A stretch of DNA of 8,265 nucleotides, taken from NCBI GenBank assembly GCA_039039985.1, contig JBCCOV010000210.1:1-8265 (forward strand), given 5' to 3'. Positions 1 through 5,480 of this stretch are shown one piece after another (positions within the stretch are counted from its first letter, which is position 1; every line of letters starts with the position of its first letter). Below the pieces are notes generated by a model. That model was not told the DNA's origin, ran no database searches, and saw only the letters and a list, made by a program, of their open reading frames with translations. The position numbers and the translations under genes are program-made. This DNA comes from JBCBWG01 sp039039985. GTDB taxonomy: Bacteria; Pseudomonadota; Alphaproteobacteria; Rhizobiales; Hyphomicrobiaceae.

Positions 1-802
1 CGATCGGCCCGGCCACTTCCATGATGCCCGCCAGCCCGGCCAGGCCTCCCGATAGCGCCATCACGAGCAGTATGGTGCGGTTGCGACTGATTCCTGCGAA
101 GCGCGCAGCACGCGGCGCCGTGCCGCTGAGCCGAACACCAAATCCGAAGTAGGTGCGGCTGAGCACGAACGCCAGAATGGCGCAGCAGGCGATTGCAATG
201 AAAATACCGATGTTCAAGCGGCTGTCACCGACTATCGGCATTGTCGCCCATTCGTGGAACTGGCGGGTCTCCGGAAAGTTGAACCCGGCCGGATTTCGCC
301 AGGGGCCGCGCACCAACCAGTCCAGGAACAGCTCGGCCACATAAACGAGCATCAAGCTGACAAGGATTTCGTTCGCTCCGAACCGCACGCGCAATAGTGC
401 GGGGATGAGCGCGAAAAGGGCACCGCCGAGCGTGCCGCAGAGCAGCATCAGCGGCAGGACGTGCGGCCCTTGCACCTCGGGCAGAACGACGGGGAGAGCG
501 GACCCGGCAATCGCGCCGACAATGAACTGTCCCTCTGCGCCAATGTTCCAAACGTTAGCTCTGAAGCAAACGGACAAACCGGCAGCAATGAGCGCGAGCG
601 GCGTCGCCTTGACCAACACCTCTTCAAGCGACCACCATACCGTGATCGGATCGATGAAGAGGTAGTACAGGCCCTTGATCGGGTCCTTTCCGAAGGCCAG
701 AAGCAATATGCAGCCGGTCAACAGCGTAAGCACGAGCGCAATGACCGGCGAGGCAAGCGCTGCCCACCAGGATGGTCTCGGTCGTGCTTCCAGCCTAATC
801 AT
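1..802 (-). CDS. ABC transporter permease, simple sugar/nucleoside type (partial, C-terminus off window)
   Basis: Inner-membrane permease of the BPD_transp_2 family, which carries sugars or nucleosides in BMP-type importers. The 267 readable codons have no stop and run off the left edge; the family is usually about 350 residues, so roughly the last quarter is missing. The start is ATG at 802, which overlaps the end of the upstream ATPase gene by 8 bases (CATGATTAG), implying translational coupling; there is no strong Shine-Dalgarno sequence of its own. Hydrophobic segments lie at about residues 14-38, 62-80, 88-107, 114-137, 144-163, 196-215 and 243-264. The family-typical motif WNIGAEGQF (85-93) and the later GANEILVSLML (142-152) are both present and resemble YufP/NupP-like nucleoside permeases. 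The substrate cannot be read from the sequence. Family assignment is firm; nucleoside versus sugar is inference. Confidence 0.9.
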   Translation of the reverse strand, partial: MIRLEARPRPSWWAALASPVIALVLTLLTGCILLLAFGKDPIKGLYYLFIDPITVWWSLEEVLVKATPLALIAAGLSVCFRANVWNIGAEGQFIVGAIAGSALPVVLPEVQGPHVLPLMLLCGTLGGALFALIPALLRVRFGANEILVSLMLVYVAELFLDWLVRGPWRNPAGFNFPETRQFHEWATMPIVGDSRLNIGIFIAIACCAILAFVLSRTYFGFGVRLSGTAPRAARFAGISRNRTILLVMALSGGLAGLAGIMEVAGPI

Positions 803-2375
803 GACGATCAAGTCCCACGCCGGCAGTCTGGGATGTCGAGGTGCCGCGTTGCGAAGCCCCGGCGTCTGCATTGGACATCCAAAGACCGATTTCCTCGGCC
901 GACATCTGATCGGCCGGGTAAAGAGCTGTTAGCCGGCCCCTGGTAATCACGGCAATCGAATCTGCAATTTCGAAGATCTCATCGAGATCCTGACTGATCA
1001 CGACAATGGCCGAGCCGCCCTCTGCAAGAGAAACAAGCGTTTTCCGGATTCGTGCCGCGGCGCCGGCATCAACCCCCCAGGTCGGCTGATTGACGACCAG
1101 AACCCTGGGGTGTCGATCAACAGCCCGTCCGATCACGAATTTCTGTAGATTGCCGCCGGACAGGGCATTGGCCGGCGGATCCACCGCACCACTGCGAACG
1201 TCAAACGAATCCTGAATGCGCTGGCTCAAGCTGCGGGCGCGTTCCAGTTTCAGAACGCCGCTACGCATCAAGTCGGTGTCGGTCCGCGCACGCGTGACCA
1301 GGACATTGTCGCTCAGTGACATGTCCGGCGCGGTGGCATGCCCAAGACGCTCGTCTGACACGAAATCGGCGCCGAGCTGACGCCGCTCCGCGATACCGAG
1401 GTGCCCGACAGGCTGACCAAGTAGCGTGATCGCCGCCGGATCGTCGCTCAGCCGCTCGCCGGACAGCGCTTCGAACAGTTCGGATTGCCCGTTCCCGGCA
1501 ATACCGGCGATTGCACAAATCTGGCCGGGGCGGACGTCAAGGCTGATGTCCTGCAAGTCAATGCCGAACAACGACGGCGCGGCCATCGACAACGCCCGCA
1601 CCGACAACGCGATACCGTCCGCCGCTGCACTGCCGGATGGTCGTGCGGCATGTACGAGATCGCCGACCATCAGCCGCGCCAGTTCGCCCTTCTCCGTCGT
1701 TCGCGGATCGCAGTCCGCAACAACGCGCCCGTGCCGAAGAATCGTCGCGCGGTCACACAGGCGCTGAACCTCCTCCAGTTTATGAGAGATGTAGATGATC
1801 GAACGACCTTCGTTCACCAGCTGCCGCAGTGTGACGAACAGCTGGTCAGCTTCTTGAGGTGTCAGCACGCTCGTCGGTTCATCGAGAATGATCAAGGTCG
1901 GAGACTGCATCAAGCACCGCACAATCTCGATGCGTTGACGTTCGCCGGCCGAGAGATCACCGACTGCCGCTTCCGCGTTGAGGGCTAGCCCATAGCGCGC
2001 AGTGATCTCATCCAGGCGCGCAACGACATCCGAAACCGCAACGTCTTGAGGCAACGCCAGCGCGATGTTCTCAGCCACGTTCAGCGAATCAAACAACGCG
2101 AAGTGCTGAAACACCATGCCAATGCCGAGCTCTCGGGCCCGCGCCGGCGAGGTGATCTCGACCCGTTCGCCTTTCCACGTAATGGTCCCGCTATCCGGCC
2201 GAACGAGACCATAGAGCGCCTTGACGAACGTCGACTTGCCCGCACCGTTCTCGCCCAGCAGCGCGTGAATCTCGCCGGGTTCGACGTCCAGGCTGATCCG
2301 ATCGTTTGCGCAAAACGACCCGAAGAACTTGGTCACGTCTGTGGTTGCGAGGAGCTTGGAACTTGGCGAGGTCAC
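795..2375 (-). CDS. ABC transporter ATP-binding protein, two fused nucleotide-binding domains (RbsA/YufO-like)
   Basis: Cytoplasmic ATPase of a simple-sugar or nucleoside importer, 526 residues, close to the usual ~500 of this class. The first domain is complete: Walker A GENGAGKST (41-49), Q-loop Gln90, signature LSAGERQRIEI (141-151), Walker B LIILDEPTS (161-169) and His198. The second domain is degenerate: GIAGNGQSE (291-299) has Gln in place of the Walker A Lys, the signature LSGGNLQK (405-412) is kept, Walker B reads LVVNQPTWGVD (426-436) with Asn/Gln for Asp/Glu, and the H-loop His is Gln462. Such asymmetry is common in this family, so only the first ATP site is likely to hydrolyse ATP. 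The start is GTG at 2375: an in-frame TGA lies three codons upstream, and residue 8 onward already matches the domain start. Shine-Dalgarno pairing is weak. It is the first gene of the operon and overlaps the permease by 8 bases. The cognate substrate is unknown. Confidence 0.95.
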   Translation of the reverse strand: MTSPSSKLLATTDVTKFFGSFCANDRISLDVEPGEIHALLGENGAGKSTFVKALYGLVRPDSGTITWKGERVEITSPARARELGIGMVFQHFALFDSLNVAENIALALPQDVAVSDVVARLDEITARYGLALNAEAAVGDLSAGERQRIEIVRCLMQSPTLIILDEPTSVLTPQEADQLFVTLRQLVNEGRSIIYISHKLEEVQRLCDRATILRHGRVVADCDPRTTEKGELARLMVGDLVHAARPSGSAAADGIALSVRALSMAAPSLFGIDLQDISLDVRPGQICAIAGIAGNGQSELFEALSGERLSDDPAAITLLGQPVGHLGIAERRQLGADFVSDERLGHATAPDMSLSDNVLVTRARTDTDLMRSGVLKLERARSLSQRIQDSFDVRSGAVDPPANALSGGNLQKFVIGRAVDRHPRVLVVNQPTWGVDAGAAARIRKTLVSLAEGGSAIVVISQDLDEIFEIADSIAVITRGRLTALYPADQMSAEEIGLWMSNADAGASQRGTSTSQTAGVGLDRHD

Positions 2376-2445
2376 GATGATTCAATCTCGGGCATGAACA
2401 ATGTGCGGTCGCGCAAACGCCAACCGACAACAATGACGCCAGATC

Positions 2446-2455
2446 TGCGATCGCA
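2446..2455. promoter_or_regulatory. 10-bp perfect palindrome upstream of the ABC ATPase gene
   Basis: TGCGATCGCA is its own reverse complement and is flanked on both sides by GATC-containing sequence. It lies about 70 bases upstream of the GTG start of the ATPase gene, where an operator for a dimeric repressor could sit. No specific regulator family is recognised. GATC/CGATCG-rich palindromes also arise by chance in GC-rich DNA, so this is tentative. Confidence 0.2.
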
Positions 2456-2713
2456 TGCAAGATCAAACATCGCTCAAATTTTGTGCAGCGTCGCCTCGTG
2501 AGGCGCTCCGACGAAGATCGTAACGCCGCGGGTTCGTGGAGCGGGCGTTCGTGATTGTGCCGGCAAACGCCATCGAGACCCGATGCGCGATTCGCCAGAA
2601 ACGTCTCCGAACAGTCACAAGTGCATGTCCGACCGTCTCAAATGGCGGCAGCTTTCCACGGTTCGGGTTCGCCAATATCTGCTGAGTTTCAGCCACTTAT
2701 GCTCGGTTCAGAG

Positions 2714-2734
2714 AACACTTTTGATGGAAGTGTT
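2714..2734. promoter_or_regulatory. 21-bp dyad (AACACTT-N7-AAGTGTT), possible operator
   Basis: A perfect 7-bp inverted repeat with a 7-base spacer. Its right arm runs into a possible plus-strand -35 hexamer, TTGAAA at 2733-2738. The size and symmetry are those of a helix-turn-helix dimer site. Nothing in the window identifies the binding protein. As RNA it could also form a weak AT-rich stem, but an operator role fits better. Confidence 0.3.
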
Positions 2735-2760
2735 GAAAACCCTGCGATGGCGACTCTAAC
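2733..2760 (+). promoter_or_regulatory. Possible sigma-70-type promoter reading toward the glycan operon
   Basis: TTGAAA (2733-2738, five of six matches to TTGACA) and TCTAAC (2755-2760, four of six to TATAAT) are separated by 16 bases. If used, the transcript would have a leader of about 310 bases before the wbpA-like gene, covering the T-free tract and both hairpins. A second, poorer -10-like TATTCT lies at 3025-3030 without a good -35. Both are guesses from consensus matching; alphaproteobacterial promoters are often weakly conserved. Confidence 0.2.
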
Positions 2761-2827
2761 GCCGTGCAGGCCTTTGATATGTTCGAAACTCAGAAATGTG
2801 GTTGCGAGCGTGTCCCGATGGTTTGCT

Positions 2828-2890
2828 CACGGCCAGCACGACGACGACACAAGAGCGACAACAGAAACACGACGACAGAAAAACAACCAG
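2828..2890. other. 63-nt tract lacking T on the plus strand (A/C-rich)
   Basis: From 2828 to 2890 the plus strand has 29 A, 20 C, 14 G and no T, with repeated ACGACGAC and CGACGACAG units. A plus-strand transcript would carry a U-free, probably unstructured stretch immediately before two hairpins. A minus-strand transcript would carry an A-free, U/C/G-only stretch. The bias is seen directly; any role, such as a loading site for Rho, S1 or an RNA-binding protein, is inference. Confidence 0.5.
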
Positions 2891-2892
2891 TG

Positions 2893-2917
2893 TCCGGACG
2901 TGAGGTGACAGTCCGGA
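2893..2917 (+). repeat. Hairpin 1 in the leader region (TCCGGAC/GTCCGGA)
   Basis: A 7-bp GC-rich perfect stem (2893-2899 with 2911-2917) encloses an 11-nt loop, GTGAGGTGACA. Because TCCGGA is itself a palindrome, the same bases also read as a direct repeat GTCCGGA with 19-base periodicity, so a protein-binding site is an alternative. No T-run follows on the plus strand. On the minus strand five Ts occur about 9 bases beyond the stem, too far for a standard terminator. Confidence 0.4.
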
Positions 2918-2931
2918 ACGCGTCATAAGCG

Positions 2932-2962
2932 CGTCTGGCCGTTCCACTTAGGCCGCCAGACG
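2932..2962 (+). repeat. Hairpin 2 in the leader region (CGTCTGGC/GCCAGACG)
   Basis: A perfect 8-bp stem (2932-2939 with 2955-2962) with a 15-nt loop, only 14 bases after hairpin 1. An alternative inner pairing of GGCC (2937-2940) with GGCC (2951-2954) could form a switch-like rival fold. It ends 116 bases before the ATG of the wbpA-like gene. No T-run follows, so it is not a typical terminator. Confidence 0.4.
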
Positions 2963-3078
2963 GCAATCGAGATGTTGCGATTCGCCCACCAGAGAAAGAC
3001 AAGCGTCATTCGTGCGTAGGCGAATATTCTGTTCCGGTTGCGATCTGCTGACCGGATCCCTTGGGGTGAGATGTTGCA

Positions 3079-4413
3079 ATGAATAAACTGCGACGCGAAA
3101 TCGTCGACAAGATTGCCGATCGTACGTGCCGCATTGGCGTTATAGGCCTGGGCTACGTTGGCATTCCGTTGATGCTCGCCGCCGTCGGCCGATCATTCAA
3201 TGTCATTGGGTTCGATATCGACGAGAACCGCGTGGCGCAGTTGAACGCGGGCAAGAGCTGCATTCGCCATATCCCAGATGACTTGATCGATCACTGCGTG
3301 CGATCAGGCCAATTCACGCCAACAACCCATTTCGAGCGGTTGTCTGAGTGCGACGCCATTCTCATTGCGGTTCCGACACCATTGACCAAGAACCGCGATC
3401 CCGATCTCACGTTCGTCATCAACACCGCGGAGACAATTTGCGCGAACCTGCGCCCTGGGCAACTGATCATCCTCGAATCGACGACGTGGCCGGGTACGAC
3501 GGACGAGGTCGTGAAGCCCATTCTCGAGAGCGGTGGTCTGCGGTCCGGACAGGACTTCTTCTTGGCGTTTTCTCCGGAGCGTGAGGATCCGGGGAACGCC
3601 TTGTTCGAAACGTCCACGATCCCGAAAGTGGTGGGCGGTGACGGCGAAGATGCGATGGCTGCGGCTCAAGCGCTCTACGATTGTTTTGTCGAGCGGACCG
3701 TGCCGGTATCCTCGACCTCGACGGCGGAGGCCGTGAAGCTGACCGAGAACATCTTTCGTGCCGTCAATATCGCCCTCGTGAATGAGCTGAAGATTGTCTA
3801 TGGCCGCATGGGGATTGACGTCTGGGAAGTGATCAACGCGGCAAAGACAAAACCGTTCGGGTTCATGCCGTTCTATCCGGGGCCGGGGCTCGGCGGTCAC
3901 TGTATCCCGATTGATCCGTTTTACCTGACATGGAAAGCGCGCGAATTCGATATTACGACGCGGTTTATTGAATTGGCCGGGCAAATCAATTCCAGCATGC
4001 CCAAGTATGTTGTTTCGAGGCTGAGCGAGGCGCTCGACCAAAGAGCCGCGAAGGGGGTCAACGGTGCGCGCGTTCTATTGATTGGTATGGCGTATAAGAA
4101 GAATGTGGACGATATGCGCGAAAGCCCGTCGTTGCGGTTCATCGAAATGCTTGAGGACCGCGGCGCAGCCGTTGACTATCACGACCCCTACATTCCGGTT
4201 GTGCCGATGACACGCGAACATTCCCAATTGGCAGGCCGTAAGTCCGTTGATTTAACCGACGCCTCGGTCGCCGGCTATGATGTTGTTTTGATTTCGACGG
4301 ATCATGACGGTGTCGATTGGGAATTGCTTGCGCGAAATGCCAGTCTGATCGTTGACAGTCGAAACGCTATGGAAACAGCGGGCTTAGCAGGGGCCAACGT
4401 GGTCAAGGCTTAG
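3079..4413 (+). CDS. wbpA: UDP-N-acetyl-D-glucosamine 6-dehydrogenase (WbpA-like)
   Basis: NAD-dependent cytoplasmic enzyme that oxidises the C6 hydroxyl of UDP-GlcNAc to the carboxylate, giving UDP-GlcNAcA. At 444 residues it is the usual size for the UDP-glucose/GDP-mannose dehydrogenase family. The N-terminal Rossmann motif is VIGLGYVGIPL (21-31). AEAVKLTENIFRAVN (216-230) is the conserved central helix with Lys220 and Asn224. GPGLGGHCIPIDP (268-280) contains the catalytic Cys275. The C-terminal domain includes GMAYKKNVDDMRESPS (336-351). The ATG at 3079 follows GGGGTGAG (3063-3070) by 8 bases, a good ribosome-binding site. The WbpB- and WbpE-type genes that follow favour UDP-GlcNAc over UDP-Glc or UDP-ManNAc as substrate; WecC- or TviB-like activity is the alternative. 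First gene of the operon, 57 bases before the next start. Confidence 0.9.
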   Translation: MNKLRREIVDKIADRTCRIGVIGLGYVGIPLMLAAVGRSFNVIGFDIDENRVAQLNAGKSCIRHIPDDLIDHCVRSGQFTPTTHFERLSECDAILIAVPTPLTKNRDPDLTFVINTAETICANLRPGQLIILESTTWPGTTDEVVKPILESGGLRSGQDFFLAFSPEREDPGNALFETSTIPKVVGGDGEDAMAAAQALYDCFVERTVPVSSTSTAEAVKLTENIFRAVNIALVNELKIVYGRMGIDVWEVINAAKTKPFGFMPFYPGPGLGGHCIPIDPFYLTWKAREFDITTRFIELAGQINSSMPKYVVSRLSEALDQRAAKGVNGARVLLIGMAYKKNVDDMRESPSLRFIEMLEDRGAAVDYHDPYIPVVPMTREHSQLAGRKSVDLTDASVAGYDVVLISTDHDGVDWELLARNASLIVDSRNAMETAGLAGANVVKA

Positions 4414-4470
4414 TTGTATTGAGCTTAGTCGCATTTATATCTGGGCGTAATGGTGGGAGGCTGTACTGCG
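4414..4470 (+). promoter_or_regulatory. 57-base gap with AT-rich stretch and strong Shine-Dalgarno sequence
   Basis: The gap between the wbpA- and wbpB-like genes holds GGTGGGAGG (4452-4460), a strong ribosome-binding site 10 bases before ATG 4471. It decides that start over the in-frame ATG at 4450, which precedes the site. The AT-rich part (4414-4441) contains TTGTAT (4414-4419) and TATATC (4436-4441) at a 16-base spacing, a weak match to an internal promoter. Confidence 0.45.
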
Positions 4471-5415
4471 ATGACCAATTTCGGCTTGATCGGAGCGGCA
4501 GGTTACATTGCACCTCGCCATATGCGCGCCATCAGAGACGTCGGTGGCGATCTGAAGGTGGCATATGATCCCAACGACTCGGTTGGGATTATCGATAGCC
4601 ATTTTCCGCACGCCGAGTTCTTCACGGAGTTCGAGGCATTCGACCGCCATGTGAGCGAACTGCGTCGGCAACAGGTCGGGCTCGACTATATCGCAGTGTG
4701 CTCGCCGAACTATCTCCACGAAGCACATACGATGCATGGTCTGCGCAGTGGCGCGCATGTCATTTGCGAAAAACCGCTGGTTCTCAATCCAGGTGACCTG
4801 GAGAACCTCGCCCGCTGCGAAGCTGATACGGGACGGAGAGTGTTCTCCATCCTGCAGCTGCGGCTTCATCCGACCGTCAACGCGCTACGCGACCGCATTG
4901 CAGCGTCGCGAACGCGCCATAACGTTGATCTCACCTACATTACGTCTCGCGGACGTTGGTATCACGCGTCCTGGAAAGGGGATGACCGGAAGTCAGGCGG
5001 CGTCGCGACCAACATCGGTGTCCACTTCTTCGACATGCTGCAGTACGTATTCGGGCCTGTTCTGTCGAGCGAAGGGCACTTGCGCGATGCGTCGCGAGCC
5101 GCTGGCGCGATTACATTTGAGAAGGCCGATGTGCGCTGGTTCCTGTCGCTCGACAGCACCGACCTTCCCGAGAGCGTAAGGGGCGCGAAGACGACCTATC
5201 GTTCCGTCCTGATTGACGGTGAAGAGCTGGAGTTCTCAGATGGTTTTACGGATCTCCATTCCGTCAGCTACGAGGCGATCCTTGCCGGCAAAGGATACGG
5301 CCTGGACGACGTGCGCCCGAGTATCGAGCTGGTCTCGCACTTCCGGACCGCAGAGCTCATGCAAGACGGCTCTCTCCACCCGTCCGCTGAGCGGCACCTG
5401 AGCGGCGCAGTTTGA
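4471..5415 (+). CDS. wbpB: UDP-N-acetyl-glucosaminuronate 3-dehydrogenase, Gfo/Idh/MocA family (WbpB-like)
   Basis: Oxidises the C3 hydroxyl of UDP-GlcNAcA to the 3-keto sugar, working together with the following aminotransferase. The 314 residues match the length I recall for Pseudomonas aeruginosa WbpB, and the opening NFGLIGAAGYIAPRHMRAI (3-21) is nearly that of WbpB. The Rossmann glycines are in GAAGYI (8-13). The Gfo/Idh catalytic motif CEKPL (99-103) has Lys101. GVATNIGVHFFDML (177-190) supplies the active-site His185 and Asp188. RGRWYHASWKGDDRKS (160-175) and DLPESVRG (231-238) are also WbpB-like. ATG 4471 is chosen because GGGAGG lies 10 bases upstream and the protein begins exactly at the Rossmann fold; ATG 4450 would only add seven residues. 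In WbpB-type enzymes the bound NAD is recycled with 2-oxoglutarate, which links this step to the glutamate-using aminotransferase next door. Confidence 0.92.
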   Translation: MTNFGLIGAAGYIAPRHMRAIRDVGGDLKVAYDPNDSVGIIDSHFPHAEFFTEFEAFDRHVSELRRQQVGLDYIAVCSPNYLHEAHTMHGLRSGAHVICEKPLVLNPGDLENLARCEADTGRRVFSILQLRLHPTVNALRDRIAASRTRHNVDLTYITSRGRWYHASWKGDDRKSGGVATNIGVHFFDMLQYVFGPVLSSEGHLRDASRAAGAITFEKADVRWFLSLDSTDLPESVRGAKTTYRSVLIDGEELEFSDGFTDLHSVSYEAILAGKGYGLDDVRPSIELVSHFRTAELMQDGSLHPSAERHLSGAV

Positions 5416-5480
5416 TGAGCGCGTTTTCGGGTCACCTCCGTCACCGCGCTGGCCAACAGTTACCTGAGAGAAGTCGGCAG

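Larger units (their letters stand above)
2376..3078. other. Divergent intergenic region of about 700 bases, no recognised gene
   Basis: Separates the minus-strand transporter operon from the plus-strand glycan operon, so promoters for both should lie here. Short open frames exist on both strands (for example plus 2555-2908 and minus 2463-2696), but none has a recognisable motif or a good ribosome-binding site. What is visible are symmetric and biased sequences, listed separately: a palindrome at 2446-2455, a dyad at 2714-2734, a T-free tract at 2828-2890 and hairpins at 2893-2917 and 2932-2962. A smaller 5-bp stem with a 4-nt loop (CGCCT/AGGCG, 2492-2505) and a GCTGA/TCAGC stem (2681-2693) are weaker. 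None of the hairpins is followed directly by a T-run, so no intrinsic terminator is called. Confidence 0.7.

Noticed and set aside
461..946. A 161-codon plus-strand open frame across the permease and the end of the ATPase gene
   Set aside because: The opposite strand encodes continuous, motif-rich permease and ATPase sequence; this frame is low in hydrophobic structure and unlike any family known to me.
795..1512. Degenerate second ATP-binding domain of the ABC ATPase as evidence of decay
   Set aside because: Loss of the Walker A Lys, Walker B acids and H-loop His in the second half is common in the RbsA/YufO class, and the frame is intact.
2463..2696. A 77-codon minus-strand open frame upstream of the ATPase
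   Set aside because: No motif or ribosome-binding site and no resemblance to a binding protein or regulator. Conservation data could revive it, but the sequence alone does not support it.
2555..2908. A 117-codon plus-strand open frame in the divergent spacer
   Set aside because: No ribosome-binding site, no domain, and its end is made of the T-free tract and a hairpin. Composition does not look like coding sequence.
2893..2962. The two leader hairpins as intrinsic terminators
   Set aside because: Neither stem is followed directly by a T-run on the plus strand, and on the minus strand the nearest T-run is about 9 bases past the stem.
2376..3078. JUMPstart/ops element, known riboswitch or CRISPR repeats in the spacer
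   Set aside because: No GGCGGTAG-like ops core, no purine or other riboswitch core, and no regularly spaced direct repeats were found on reading both strands.
3304..4041. A 245-codon minus-strand open frame inside the wbpA-like gene
   Set aside because: Shadow of the dehydrogenase with Arg/His-rich composition and no recognisable domain.
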